DNA of 64,000 nt from Thermomonas fusca DSM 15424 (lineage in GTDB: Bacteria; Pseudomonadota; Gammaproteobacteria; Xanthomonadales; Xanthomonadaceae): positions 12,108-76,107 of the forward strand of contig NZ_AUIV01000021.1 of NCBI RefSeq assembly GCF_000423885.1. The letters are read 5' to 3'. The notes under the pieces are model-generated. The model saw only the letters and a program-made list of their open reading frames with translations. It made no database searches and was not told the DNA's origin. Below are positions 35,324-44,377 of the stretch, in pieces (position 1 is the first letter of the stretch; every line of letters begins with the position of its first letter). Both the position numbers and the translations under genes were made by a program.

Positions 35324-36403
35324 TCAGGGACGCTCAAACAGGTAGTGCGACACCATCCACTCCTGGCCGTCGGCGTAGCCGAACAGCTCGGCGCAGGCCA
35401 TCCAGAACATGCGCCAGCGCTGGAACCACAGGCCGGCGGCGTCGCCGTAGGCCTCGCGCAGGATCGCCATCACCAGGTCGCGGTGCGCGTCCTGCTGTTG
35501 CAGCCAGTGGTTGGCGGTCTTCTCGTAGTGGCTGCCCTCCAGCAGCCACTGCTGGCGGATCGCCAGCGCGCCCTGGAAATGCAGCAGGGTGTCGGCCGCC
35601 GGCATCAGGCCGCCGGTGAAGAAATGCCGGCCCATCCAGTTGTCCTCGCCCTGCGTTTCGAACGGATACAGCAGGGTGCGATGGACGAAGATGTGCACGA
35701 ACAGCCGCCCGCCCGGGCGCAGCCAGCTGCCGATGCGGCCCAGCAGGCTGTCGTAGTTGCGCATGTGCTCGAACATCTCCACCGAGACGCAGCGGTCGAA
35801 GCCGGCGGCGGGCAGGGCGAGGGTGTTCACGTCGCGGGTCAGCACCTGCACGTTGGAAAGGCCCAACTCGCGGCAGCGCGCTTCGATGAAGCCGCGCTGG
35901 CCGTTGGAGTTGGACACCGCGGTGATGCGGGCGTTCGGGTAGCGCTGCGCCATCCACAGGGTCAGCGAGCCCCAGCCGCAGCCCAGCTCCAGGATGTCCT
36001 GGCCGTCGGCCAGCCCGGCGCGTTCGCAGTACAGCGCCAGCATCGCCTCCTCGGCCTGGGCCAGGGTTTCGTCGCCACGCGGGTAGTAGCAACTGGAGTA
36101 CTTCAGGCGCGGGCCCAGGCAATGGGTGAAGAATGCCGGGGGCAGCTCGTAGTGCTGTGCGTTGGCAGCCTCGGTTTCGATGGCTAGCGGGCTGTGGCGC
36201 AGCAGCTCCAGCAGTGCCTGCCGGCGCGCAGACTGGCCTTCGACGCCGCTAGCGCGCTCCTCCTCAAGGCGCAGCGCGCACAGCCGGCGGATGCCGGCGC
36301 GGATGGCGGCGTCGGGCAGCAGGCCGCGCTCCGCCAGCCCCAGCAGGCCGGGTGCGGGGACGTCTCGTGACAATTGGTTGGCGTCCAGGGTGGCGGTGGT
36401 CAT
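35324..36403 (-). CDS. Cyclopropane-fatty-acid-synthase-like methyltransferase
   Basis: The 359-residue protein is a class I SAM methyltransferase: motif I LELGCGWGSLTLWMA, the CFA-family segment YSSCYYPRGDETLAQAEEAM, and SVEMFEHMRNYDSLLGRIG. It is related to CFA synthases and to plant N-methyltransferases, but it is a separate branch from the canonical CFA synthase at 37726. Similar genes sit in ChrR/LitR-type light-stress clusters; some methylate unsaturated acyl chains on the way to furan fatty acids. That reaction is inferred. Confidence 0.88.
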   Translation of the reverse strand: MTTATLDANQLSRDVPAPGLLGLAERGLLPDAAIRAGIRRLCALRLEEERASGVEGQSARRQALLELLRHSPLAIETEAANAQHYELPPAFFTHCLGPRLKYSSCYYPRGDETLAQAEEAMLALYCERAGLADGQDILELGCGWGSLTLWMAQRYPNARITAVSNSNGQRGFIEARCRELGLSNVQVLTRDVNTLALPAAGFDRCVSVEMFEHMRNYDSLLGRIGSWLRPGGRLFVHIFVHRTLLYPFETQGEDNWMGRHFFTGGLMPAADTLLHFQGALAIRQQWLLEGSHYEKTANHWLQQQDAHRDLVMAILREAYGDAAGLWFQRWRMFWMACAELFGYADGQEWMVSHYLFERP

Positions 36404-36425
36404 GCGCGCGCTCCTTGTTGCAAGG

Positions 36426-37199
36426 TCAGGATTTCGGGAACCACGGGAACAGCATCGGCGTGCTGCGCTGGTAGGCGCGGTAGTCGTCGCCGCGGCTGCG
36501 CAGCGCCTGCTGTTCGGTAAAGGGGATGCCGCTGATGTAGCGCAGGAACAGGTACATCACCACCGGCCCCAGCAAACCGAGCCACGCCATCGGCGCGCCG
36601 ATCGCGGCCACCGCGTAGGCGCACCAGTGCAGCCATTCGAAGAAGTAGTTGGGATGGCGCGAATAGCGCCACAAGCCGCTGCGGCAGGTCTTGCCACGGT
36701 TGGCGGGATTGGCACGGAAGCGCGCCAGCTGCGCATCCGCCAGCGACTCACCGGCCACCGATACGGCCCAGATGGCGATGGCGACGGCCAGCTGCCAAGC
36801 CGCCAGGTTCCGATTCGAGGCGACCACCGCCAGTGGCAGCGAGAACAGCACCACCAGCAGCGCCTGGAACTGGAAGAAGCCGAAAAATTTCGCCTGGCTG
36901 CCCTGCCAGTGTTCGCGCAGGGCGCGGTAGCGGCCATCCTCGGCTTCGCTGCGCACGCGGGCCCACAGGTGAAGTGCCAGACGCAACGCCCAGGCGGTGG
37001 CCAGTACGCCGACCAGCAGGCGCGCGTTGGACGTACCGTTGCCGGTGAACGCCAACAGCAGTGCCGCACCGGCAAGCCCGGCGGACCACAGCACGTCGAC
37101 GATGCCGGCGTTGTCGCGCCGGCGCTGCCACTGCCAGCCCAGCACCATCAGCACTGCGGCCAGCAGCCAGATCCACGACAGTTGCTGCGGCAGGTTCAT
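36426..37199 (-). CDS. DUF1295 membrane protein (steroid-reductase-like)
   Basis: The 257-residue integral membrane protein has seven or so hydrophobic segments and the C-terminal signature GLWRYSRHPNYFFEWLHW, typical of DUF1295 and isoprenylcysteine-methyltransferase/steroid 5-alpha-reductase-like enzymes, which suggests NAD(P)H-dependent lipid double-bond reduction or methylation. It overlaps the DUF2878 gene by ATGA. Confidence 0.87.
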   Translation of the reverse strand: MNLPQQLSWIWLLAAVLMVLGWQWQRRRDNAGIVDVLWSAGLAGAALLLAFTGNGTSNARLLVGVLATAWALRLALHLWARVRSEAEDGRYRALREHWQGSQAKFFGFFQFQALLVVLFSLPLAVVASNRNLAAWQLAVAIAIWAVSVAGESLADAQLARFRANPANRGKTCRSGLWRYSRHPNYFFEWLHWCAYAVAAIGAPMAWLGLLGPVVMYLFLRYISGIPFTEQQALRSRGDDYRAYQRSTPMLFPWFPKS

Positions 37200-37729
37200 G
37201 CCACGCCTCCCTGCAGGTTCGCCTGCAGGCCGCGCCGGGCCAGCCAGGCCAGCAGCGGCATCGCCATCGCCCAACCGGCCGCCAATGCCAGCAGACTGTG
37301 CCACTGCGGGCTGGCGAACTGCACCACGTCCCAGCCCTGGGCGGCGCCGAGGTAGGCCAGCGGGCCGCCGATCGCACCCAGCACCGCGGCCAGCCACAGG
37401 CGCCGGTGCAGATAGCCCAAGAGCGGCACGAGGGTCAGTGCGAACGCCCACCACAGCGCCAGGATCCAGGCCGGCGAACCGGCCCACGGCCACGCTGCTG
37501 CGTAGTCCAGCAACCCACTGCGGACCCACAGGTTTTCCAGCACCAGGCCGATCGCCAGCGCCGCCACCAGCAGCCGCGTCTCCAGCACCCGCTGCGGCGA
37601 CACGGACAGCCGCCACAGCGCGAACAGCGCGGCGGCCGCCACACCCGGCCACCACAGCCCGTGCCCGGCGCCGATCACCGCCGCAAACCAGGTGGCCTGG
37701 TAGCCCGCCAATGTCAGCCAGAACGTCAT
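37196..37729 (-). CDS. DUF2878 membrane protein
   Basis: The 177-residue protein has five to six predicted membrane helices (for example LTLAGYQATWFAAVIGAGHG at the N-terminus). It matches DUF2878, a family seen with CFA-synthase and DUF1365 genes. Function is unknown. ATG 37729 is chosen because it overlaps the CFA gene stop (ATGA). Confidence 0.82.
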   Translation of the reverse strand: MTFWLTLAGYQATWFAAVIGAGHGLWWPGVAAAALFALWRLSVSPQRVLETRLLVAALAIGLVLENLWVRSGLLDYAAAWPWAGSPAWILALWWAFALTLVPLLGYLHRRLWLAAVLGAIGGPLAYLGAAQGWDVVQFASPQWHSLLALAAGWAMAMPLLAWLARRGLQANLQGGVA

Positions 37730-38994
37730 GCGTCCCCCTCCAGCCGACTCGCCGCAGCGGCCGGTCGCCAGCCAGGCTTGGCCATCAACAAATGCGACAC
37801 GCCGATGGAACGCTCGCGGAACCCGCCTTCGCAGTAGGCCAGGTAGAACTCCCACAGGCGGATGAAGCGATCATCGAAGCCCTGCGCCCGCACCGCAGCC
37901 AGCTGGCCCAGGAAGCGCTCGCGCCAGGCATGCAGGGTGCGCGCATAGGACAGGCCGAAATCCTCCAGCGCCACCAGTGCGAGGTCGCTGCTGCGGGTCT
38001 TCGACGCCAGCATCGCGCTGACCGAGGGAATGAAGCAGCCGGGGAACACGTGGCGCTTGATGAAGTCCACCGACTGCAGCGCCTGCTCGTAGCGGTGGTC
38101 CTCAATGGTGATCGCCTGCACCAGCGCCAGCCCGTCCGGCGTCAGCAGCCGGCCGATCTGCGCGAAGTAACTGTCCTGGAAGTCCGCGCCCACCGCCTCG
38201 ATCATTTCGATCGACACCAGCTTCTCGTACTGGCCATCAAGATCGCGATAGTCGGACTGCAGCAGGGTGACGCGCTCGCCCAGTCCGGCCTGCTGGATCC
38301 GCGCCGCGGCAAGGTCGTGCTGTTCGCGCGAGATGGTGGTAGTGGTGACGCGGCAGCCGTAATGCTGCGCGGCGTGCACGGCGAAGCCACCCCAGCCGGT
38401 GCCGATTTCCAGCACATGGTCGGCCGGTCCCAACGCCAGCTTGCGGCAGATCAGGTCCAGCTTGCGGTTGGAGGCCGCTTCCAGCGTGTCGTCGTCACCC
38501 GCCCAGTACGCCGAGGAATACATCAGGTCCGCGGACAGGAACAGGCGGAAGAAGTCGTTGCCGAGGTCGTAGTGCGCGGCGATGTTGCGCCGGCTGCCGG
38601 CGCGGGTGTTGCGGCGCAGGGCGTGCAGTGCCTGCATCGCCAGCCCGCCCAGCCGGGCGCTGCCGGTTTCCATACCGTCCAGCAGGTCGCGGTTGCGCAC
38701 CAGCAGCTGCACCAGCCCGACCAGATCACTGCAGCGCCACAGGCCGTCCATGTAGGCCTCACCGGCGCCCACGCTGCCGTTGCCGGCAAGCGCGCGATAG
38801 AAGCCCGGGTCCAGCACCTCGAGGGTCACGGCGGGGCCGTCGCCGGCGCGGCCGAATTCCACGCTGCCCAGCGCGTCGCGGACCTGCAGATGGCCGTGGC
38901 CGAACCCGGCCAGCCGCTGCAGCAGGCGCTGGCGCAGGAAGCGGTCGAAAGCGCCAAACGTGTTGGCAGGTGCGGTCTGGACGATGGCGTTCAA
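37726..38994 (-). CDS. cfa: Cyclopropane-fatty-acyl-phospholipid synthase
   Basis: CFA synthase adds a methylene group from SAM across double bonds of membrane phospholipids. The 422-residue protein has an N-terminal lipid-binding part (GSVGAGEAYMDGLW), then the SAM domain with the family signature RNIAAHYDLGNDFFRLFLS, motif I LEIGTGWGGFAVHAA, and SIEMIEAVG. The start is TTG 38994 with a perfect AGGAGG site six bases upstream; it overlaps the DUF1365 stop (TTGA), which gives translational coupling. Confidence 0.95.
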   Translation of the reverse strand: MNAIVQTAPANTFGAFDRFLRQRLLQRLAGFGHGHLQVRDALGSVEFGRAGDGPAVTLEVLDPGFYRALAGNGSVGAGEAYMDGLWRCSDLVGLVQLLVRNRDLLDGMETGSARLGGLAMQALHALRRNTRAGSRRNIAAHYDLGNDFFRLFLSADLMYSSAYWAGDDDTLEAASNRKLDLICRKLALGPADHVLEIGTGWGGFAVHAAQHYGCRVTTTTISREQHDLAAARIQQAGLGERVTLLQSDYRDLDGQYEKLVSIEMIEAVGADFQDSYFAQIGRLLTPDGLALVQAITIEDHRYEQALQSVDFIKRHVFPGCFIPSVSAMLASKTRSSDLALVALEDFGLSYARTLHAWRERFLGQLAAVRAQGFDDRFIRLWEFYLAYCEGGFRERSIGVSHLLMAKPGWRPAAAASRLEGDA

Positions 38995-39767
38995 GAACGG
39001 CCTCCTGAGATTCGGGGATGGTCGTGGATAGGGGTGCGCTTGAGCCAAAGGCGCAGCGCGTGCCAGTAGATGGCGCCGACGATCTGCGTGGTCATCAGCG
39101 GATAGCGCCACAGCACGCGCGCCAGCGAGGCGGTATCGAGCGGGCGTCGCTGCAGCTGCAGGTGGGCGTCGAACTCGCGGCCTGTTTCGCCCAGCACCGC
39201 CATGTTCACGTGCAGCGCATCGGCCGGCACGGTGAAGCGCCAGTCGTAGCGGCGCTGCATGTCAAGGAACGGAGAGACGTGGAAGGTCTTGTCGAAGTCC
39301 CAGCGCAACATCCGCCCGCTGCCCCCGGCCGCGGCGACCGGCAGCACATAGGCATGCCGCTCCAGCCAGGGCGTGTTGGTGATCTCGGCGACGATGCTGT
39401 GCAGGGTTTCGCCGTCGTCCTCGAAGCAGTAATAGAAGCTGACCGGGTTGAACACCATGCCGGCATAGCGCAGGTGGGTCAGCAGGCGTACCGGGCCTGC
39501 CGGGCGCTCGCCGATGGCCGCTTCGATGCGGTCCTTCACGGCTTCCTTGAGCGGGCGCTCCGGCGGGCCCAGGAAATCGGCGCGGCGGAATTCGGCGAAG
39601 TTGCGCCGCCCGGCCGACCACAGCCAGCGGCCGCGGAATACGGTGTCGATCTCGTCCAGGTCGAGGTAGAGCTGTGCCATGCGGTAGCGGAACGCATGCG
39701 GCTGCGGCGCGCTGCGGCGATGCCGGACCACGCCTTCGTAGATGGCGCTGTGCAGCGGCGCGCTCAT
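38991..39767 (-). CDS. DUF1365 protein
   Basis: The 258-residue protein has the DUF1365 core: IYEGVVRHRRSAPQPHAFRY at the N-terminus and LTHLRYAGMVFNPVSFYYCF in the middle. DUF1365 genes are almost always beside the COG2907 flavoprotein and a CFA synthase, and in Rhodobacter the family belongs to the sigma-E/ChrR singlet-oxygen regulon. The exact reaction is not known to me. It overlaps both neighbours. Confidence 0.9.
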   Translation of the reverse strand: MSAPLHSAIYEGVVRHRRSAPQPHAFRYRMAQLYLDLDEIDTVFRGRWLWSAGRRNFAEFRRADFLGPPERPLKEAVKDRIEAAIGERPAGPVRLLTHLRYAGMVFNPVSFYYCFEDDGETLHSIVAEITNTPWLERHAYVLPVAAAGGSGRMLRWDFDKTFHVSPFLDMQRRYDWRFTVPADALHVNMAVLGETGREFDAHLQLQRRPLDTASLARVLWRYPLMTTQIVGAIYWHALRLWLKRTPIHDHPRISGGRS

Positions 39768-41023
39768 GCCGCGGCGTCCGGCGGCCACGCCACGCCCAGT
39801 GCGGTCGCCACATCCACCGCGCTGCGGATGCCGTCCTCGTGGAAGCCCCAGCCCCAGTACGCGCCGGCAAACCAGGTGTGGTTGTGGCCCTGGATGCTGT
39901 GCTTGCGCTGCTGCGCCGCCACCGATGCCGCGTTGTAAACCGGGTGGTGATAGCGCAGACGGCGCAGCACCTTGTCGGGGTTAATCGCCTCGCTGCGGTT
40001 CAAGGTGACCACGAAGGGTTCGGGCGAGTGCAGCCCCTGCAGCAGATTCATGCAGTAGCTGACGGTGCAGGGCGCCTCGGGGTTGCCGGGCATGAAGGCG
40101 TTCCACGCCGCCCACGCCTTGCGGTTGCGCGGCAGCAGGCTGGCATCGGTATGCAGCACCACATCGTTGCGCTGGTAGGCGATCGCGCCCAGCACATCGC
40201 GCTCGTTGGCGCTGGCGTCCGCCAGCAGCGCCAGCGCCTGGTCGCTGTGGCAGGCCAACACGATGTCGTCGAAGCGCTCGCTGCCCATCGCGCTCTCCAC
40301 CACCACGCCGTAGTCATCGCGGCGCACCGAACGTACGGGACAACGCAGACGTTCCTGCACCTGCCAGCGCGCACGCAGCGCATCGACATAGGTGGAAGAG
40401 CCACCGCGCACCACCCGCCACTCCGGGCGGCCGCTGACCTGCAGCATCTGGTGGTTGGCCATGAACTGCACCAGGTAGCGCGCCGGGAACTGCAAGATCT
40501 GCTCGGGCGGGGACGACCACAGCGCCGAGGCCATCGGCACCAGATGGTCGTCCCGGAATGCCGCGCCGTAACCGTTGTCGTCCAGCCAGTCGCCGATGCC
40601 TGGGCCGGGACCTTCACCCTGTAACAGTGACGGCGCCTGCCGGTAGAAGCGGAACAGGTCGCGCACCATGCCCAGGAAGCGCGGCGACAGCAGGTTGCGG
40701 CGCTGGCAGAACAGGGTGTCCAGCGTGGTCGCGTTGTATTCCACGCCGGTGCGCCCGCCGTGCACTGAAAAACTCATCGTGGTGGGCTGCGTTGCAACGC
40801 CGAGCGTGTCGAACAGCCGGGTCAGCAGCGGGTAGTGCGCGGGGTTGTGGACGATGAAGCCGGTATCCACCCGATACGGACGCCCGGCCTGCTCGACGGC
40901 GTGGGTGTGGGTGTGCCCGCCGAGATAGTCGTTGGCCTCGAACAGCACCACCTCGTGCGCCTGCGACAGCAGCCAGGCACTGGCCAGGCCGGCGATGCCG
41001 GAACCGACAACGGCGATCCGCAT
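39764..41023 (-). CDS. FAD-dependent amine-oxidase-like flavoprotein (COG2907)
   Basis: The 419-residue protein begins with the dinucleotide-binding GxGxxG fold VVGSGIAGLASAWLLSQ and the FAD motif LFEANDYLGGHTHT. It belongs to COG2907, which pairs with DUF1365 and CFA-type enzymes; a role in oxidising or desaturating acyl chains is likely. It follows the desaturase gene after one base. Confidence 0.9.
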   Translation of the reverse strand: MRIAVVGSGIAGLASAWLLSQAHEVVLFEANDYLGGHTHTHAVEQAGRPYRVDTGFIVHNPAHYPLLTRLFDTLGVATQPTTMSFSVHGGRTGVEYNATTLDTLFCQRRNLLSPRFLGMVRDLFRFYRQAPSLLQGEGPGPGIGDWLDDNGYGAAFRDDHLVPMASALWSSPPEQILQFPARYLVQFMANHQMLQVSGRPEWRVVRGGSSTYVDALRARWQVQERLRCPVRSVRRDDYGVVVESAMGSERFDDIVLACHSDQALALLADASANERDVLGAIAYQRNDVVLHTDASLLPRNRKAWAAWNAFMPGNPEAPCTVSYCMNLLQGLHSPEPFVVTLNRSEAINPDKVLRRLRYHHPVYNAASVAAQQRKHSIQGHNHTWFAGAYWGWGFHEDGIRSAVDVATALGVAWPPDAAA

Positions 41024-41024
41024 C

Positions 41025-41993
41025 TCAGTGCTCCGCCTTCGCCAGCACCCACTCGGGCACAGGCTTGAGGTCGCGCACCAGCCCCAGCAGCGCCATTAGC
41101 CGCAAGCCGTACCAGGTCAGGTCGATCTCCCACCAGCGGAAACCCTGCCGCGCGCTGCTGGAATAGAAGTGGTGGTTGTTGTGCCAGCCCTCGCCGAAGG
41201 TCAGCAGCGCCAGCCACAGGTTGTTGCGGCTGTCGTCGCCGGTGGGGAAGCGGCGGCGGCCGAAGCGGTGCGACAGCGAATTGATGGTGACGGTGGCGTG
41301 GAACAGCACCACCGTGGACACGAAGAAGCCCCACACCAGCAACTGCGGCCCACTGGTGCCCAGCGTCGGCGCAAACCGCTCCAGCAGCGCGCCCAGCACG
41401 TACAGGCCCAGCGCCATCGCAGCAGGCACCGCCACGTCATAGCGGTCCAGCCAGCGCAGCTCGGGGAACCGGGCCAGGTCGGGCACCCGGCTGAGGTCGG
41501 TGGCGAACGCGCGCCGGGTCAGGAACCAGCCCATGTGGCTGCGCCAGAACCCGTGGCGTGGAGAGTGCACGTCTTCCGGCGCGTCTGCATGGCGGTGGTG
41601 GTGGCGATGATGTGCCGCCCACCACAGCGGTCCGCGCTGCACGCTGGCGGCGCCGATCAGGGCGAACACGAACTGCAGCGGGCGTGAAGTGCGAAAAGCG
41701 CGATGCGAGAAATAGCGGTGATAGAAGCCGGTGATGGCGAACATGCGCACCGCGTACAGCAGCACCGCCACCAGCACGGCGACCGGCGAGGTGCCCACCC
41801 ACAGCACGCCCAGGCAACCCAGGTGCAGCAGCACGAACGGCACCACCCGAAGCCAGTCCACCCGGTCTGCCTCAGCGTCGTTGGCAGCGGCCGCGGCGGC
41901 GGCGCTGTCGAACCATTGCAGGAGACTGCGCCCGACGGCGCGCACAGGGGCGCTAGCGGGCGGAGGGGAAAGGGGGAGCGGCTCCTGGGGCAT
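41025..41993 (-). CDS. Acyl-lipid/acyl-CoA delta-9-type fatty-acid desaturase
   Basis: The 322-residue membrane protein has the three His boxes of the di-iron desaturases: HRYFSH, HHRHHHRHAD and GEGWHNNHHFY, with four or more membrane helices. It should introduce a double bond, making the substrate for the CFA-type methyltransferases downstream. ATG 41993 lies 31 bases after the -10 of the operon promoter and opens the eight-gene minus-strand run that ends at 34753. Confidence 0.92.
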   Translation of the reverse strand: MPQEPLPLSPPPASAPVRAVGRSLLQWFDSAAAAAAANDAEADRVDWLRVVPFVLLHLGCLGVLWVGTSPVAVLVAVLLYAVRMFAITGFYHRYFSHRAFRTSRPLQFVFALIGAASVQRGPLWWAAHHRHHHRHADAPEDVHSPRHGFWRSHMGWFLTRRAFATDLSRVPDLARFPELRWLDRYDVAVPAAMALGLYVLGALLERFAPTLGTSGPQLLVWGFFVSTVVLFHATVTINSLSHRFGRRRFPTGDDSRNNLWLALLTFGEGWHNNHHFYSSSARQGFRWWEIDLTWYGLRLMALLGLVRDLKPVPEWVLAKAEH

Positions 41994-42023
41994 CGCGGGG
42001 CTTCCGTGTCGGTCAGCAGGCAA

Positions 42024-42050
42024 TACGCAGTGAGAAGGGGATTGGATGCA
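42024..42050 (-). promoter_or_regulatory. ECF-sigma promoter of the lipid operon
   Basis: On the minus strand: TGCATCC (42050-42044), 15 bases, GCGTA (42028-42024). The same spaced pair occurs on the plus strand at 42070-42096, so sigma/chrR and the lipid operon have divergent promoters of one type. The first codon follows 31 bases after the -10. Confidence 0.8.
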
Positions 42051-42069
42051 GGACGACGCACCGCCCCGA

Positions 42070-42096
42070 TGCATCCGATCCCCCGCCACCTGCGTA
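42070..42096 (+). promoter_or_regulatory. ECF-sigma promoter of the sigma/chrR operon (autoregulation)
   Basis: TGCATCC (42070-42076), 15 bases, GCGTA (42092-42096) upstream of the sigma gene. The first eight spacer bases are nearly the same as in the divergent promoter (RATCCCC after the -35), which points to a common origin or extended recognition. Confidence 0.8.
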
Positions 42097-42189
42097 AAGG
42101 CCGCGTCCCTCCCCGCAGGCGGTGTTTGCCCTACCATGCGTCCCGACCCCAGCCCCGGAACCCTGTCGCCCTTCGAGGCGGCCAGAGCC

Positions 42190-42765
42190 ATGTCCATCGT
42201 CGAAACAAGCCCCGGGGAACCGGGCTACTGGTCCGGGCAGATGCAGGCGGTCGCGCGCCGCCGCGACCAAGCCTGCTTCATGCGGATCTACGATCACTTT
42301 GCCCCGCGGGTGCGCCTGTACCTGCGTGGCCTGGGCGTTCGCGAAGCGGTGGCCGAAGAGCTGGCGCAGGAAGCCCTGCTGCGGCTGTGGCAGCGCGCCG
42401 ACAGCTACGACGCGGGGCGCAGCACGCTGTCCACGTGGCTGTTCCGGATCGCCCGCAACCTGCACATCGACCGACTGCGCCGCGAGAACCAGTGGATCGC
42501 CGTGGATCTGGAACCGCTGGAGTTCGAAGCCGAAACCGACAACCCCGCGTTCTCCTCCGCGGAGAGCTTCGCCGCCCATGCCGACCTCAATGAGCGCATC
42601 GAGCGCCTGTCCGCCACCCAAGCCCGCCTGATCCGTATGTCCTATTTCGAAGCCAAGTCCCACCAGCAGATCGCCGACGAGTTGGGCATGCCGCTGGGCA
42701 CGGTGAAATCCTCCATCCGACGTGCCTTCCTGCGCCTGCAGTCGGGCGTGCAGGAGGCCGTATGA
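42190..42765 (+). CDS. rpoE: ECF RNA polymerase sigma factor (ChrR-linked RpoE/ECF11-like)
   Basis: The 191-residue protein has region 2 (MRIYDHFAPRVRLYLRGLG, then AQEALLRLWQRADSYDAGRS, STWLFRIARNLHIDRLRREN) and region 4 with the HTH SHQQIADELGMPLGTVKSSI. Its stop overlaps the chrR start (ATGA). ATG 42136 is a possible earlier start. With a ChrR partner, singlet oxygen is the expected trigger. Confidence 0.93.
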   Translation: MSIVETSPGEPGYWSGQMQAVARRRDQACFMRIYDHFAPRVRLYLRGLGVREAVAEELAQEALLRLWQRADSYDAGRSTLSTWLFRIARNLHIDRLRRENQWIAVDLEPLEFEAETDNPAFSSAESFAAHADLNERIERLSATQARLIRMSYFEAKSHQQIADELGMPLGTVKSSIRRAFLRLQSGVQEAV

Positions 42766-43439
42766 GCCCGCGCCACCATCTCGACCCTGCCACCCTGGTC
42801 AGCCATGCGGCGGGCGCGCTGTCGCCGGAAATGGCGGCCGTGGCCGACACCCATCTGGAAGCTTGCGCCCAGTGCCGGCGCCAGCTGGCGGATGCCGAAC
42901 ACGTGGGCGGCGTGCTGTTGTCGCAGCAGCAGCCGGTGCTGCCGGAACAGCCGCGCGCCGAGCGCCTGCGCGAAGACATGCTGGCGCGGTTGGAGCAGCC
43001 GTTGCCCGCTGCCCCCTTGCGCGCAGACGATGCGCCTGCCTCCAGCCGTCGCAATGCGGACGCACTGCCGCGCCCGCTGCAGCCCTACTTCGGCAACAGC
43101 TGGAAAGCGTTGCGCTGGCGCTGGATGGCGCCGGGCGTGCACATGATCCGCGCTCTGCGCAGCAGCGGCGACACCCTGATCCTGCTCAAGATCGCGCCCG
43201 GCAAGAGCATGCCGGTGCACAGCCACGGCGGCAGCGAGCTGACCCAGATCCTGAAGGGCGCCTACGACGATGAGCTGGGCCATTTCGGCCCCGGCGACAT
43301 GGCCGACCTGGACAGTGATATCGAGCACCAGCCGGTGACCTCGCCAGGCGTGCCCTGCATCTGCGTGGCCGCGCTGGACGGCCCGCTGCAGTTCCGCGGC
43401 TGGCTGGCGCGCAAGCTGCAGCCATTGGTGGGCCTGTAA
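42762..43439 (+). CDS. chrR: ChrR-type zinc anti-sigma factor with cupin domain
   Basis: The 225-residue protein has an N-terminal zinc anti-sigma domain with H6, H31, C35 and C38 (HLEACAQC), the same positions as the zinc ligands of Rhodobacter ChrR. Its C-terminal cupin domain has HSHGGSELTQILKGAYDDEL and a later HQP, the metal-binding residues needed for the singlet-oxygen response. It should hold the sigma factor inactive until stress. Confidence 0.95.
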   Translation: MSPRHHLDPATLVSHAAGALSPEMAAVADTHLEACAQCRRQLADAEHVGGVLLSQQQPVLPEQPRAERLREDMLARLEQPLPAAPLRADDAPASSRRNADALPRPLQPYFGNSWKALRWRWMAPGVHMIRALRSSGDTLILLKIAPGKSMPVHSHGGSELTQILKGAYDDELGHFGPGDMADLDSDIEHQPVTSPGVPCICVAALDGPLQFRGWLARKLQPLVGL

Positions 43440-43470
43440 CGCAGCGCCGGTTCGCCGCCGGTAAAAGCAG

Positions 43471-43500
43471 AAGGCCCGCATCCTGCGATGCGGGCCTTTT
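43471..43500. terminator. Bidirectional terminator between chrR and folE
   Basis: An 11-base stem AAGGCCCGCAT/ATGCGGGCCTT (43471-43481 and 43488-43498) with a 6-base loop. It has a T-run on the plus side and an A-rich flank (gtaaaagcag) on the other, so it can serve both convergent genes. Confidence 0.85.
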
Positions 43501-43518
43501 CGTTACCGGTGGGAGGGC

Positions 43519-44241
43519 TCAATCTCCCTGGCGGCGCAGCGACAGGAATTCCTTGCGCAGCGAAGCGTCTTCGAGGAAGCGGCCGCGCATCACGCTGTTG
43601 ATCATCTTCGAGCCGTCGTCCTTCACCCCACGCCAGTGCATGCAGTAGTGGTCGGCCTCCATCACCACCGCGATGCCGTCGGGCTTCAGCCGCTGCTCCA
43701 GCAGATTGGCGATCTGGCTCACCGCTTCCTCCTGGATCTGCGGGCGGCTCATCACCCAATCGATCAACCGCGCATATTTGGACAGGCCAATCAGATTGGA
43801 ATCTGCATCCGGCAGCACGCCCACCCAGACCCGGCCCATGATCGGGCACAGATGGTGCGAGCAGGCACTGCGTACGCGCAGCGGGCCGACGATCATCAGT
43901 TCGTTGAGGCGTTCCGCGTTGGGGAATTCGGTGATGGCCGGCGCCTGCTGGTAACGCCCGGCAAACAGTTCGCGCACGAACATCTTGGCCAGCCGGCGGC
44001 CGGTGTCGCGGGTGTTGTGGTCGTTGTCGACATCGATCACCAGCGCACGCAGCATCTCCTGCGCCTTGGCGGCCACTTCGGCCTCGATCGCCTCCAGGTC
44101 GCCGTCTTCCAGGAAGTCGGCGATGTTGTCGTTGGCGTGGAAGCGGGTGCCGGCATTGCGCAAGCGATCACGGACGCGCTGCGATGCAGGGAGCATCGCA
44201 AGACGCTGGATAGGTGCAGGATCCCGCAGGGGCTGCGACAT
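43519..44241 (-). CDS. folE: GTP cyclohydrolase I
   Basis: FolE converts GTP to dihydroneopterin triphosphate, the first step of folate (and pterin) synthesis. The 240-residue protein has zinc-site residues in SACSHHLCPIMGRVWVGVLP and EADHYCMHWRGVKD. Its promoter (44310-44336) has the ECF-type motif. Placing folE in a photolyase regulon makes sense because class I photolyases often use a folate antenna. Confidence 0.94.
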   Translation of the reverse strand: MSQPLRDPAPIQRLAMLPASQRVRDRLRNAGTRFHANDNIADFLEDGDLEAIEAEVAAKAQEMLRALVIDVDNDHNTRDTGRRLAKMFVRELFAGRYQQAPAITEFPNAERLNELMIVGPLRVRSACSHHLCPIMGRVWVGVLPDADSNLIGLSKYARLIDWVMSRPQIQEEAVSQIANLLEQRLKPDGIAVVMEADHYCMHWRGVKDDGSKMINSVMRGRFLEDASLRKEFLSLRRQGD

Positions 44242-44309
44242 GGTGTGAGCCTCGAAAGGTAGGGGGAAGGACGGGCGGTGTCCGCGATGCGGTTGGGTGC
44301 GTCCGTGTT

Positions 44310-44336
44310 TACGTGCCATCCCTTGGGGTGGAGGCA
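44310..44336 (-). promoter_or_regulatory. Probable ECF-sigma promoter of folE
   Basis: On the minus strand: TGCCTCC (44336-44330), 15 bases, ACGTA (44314-44310). It has one mismatch in the -35 and one in the -10 relative to the other sites but keeps exactly the same spacing, about 69 bases upstream of the start codon. Confidence 0.6.
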
Positions 44337-44377
44337 GCGCGCCCCGCTTGCGGCTTACGCCGCGCGCCCGGCGGACT

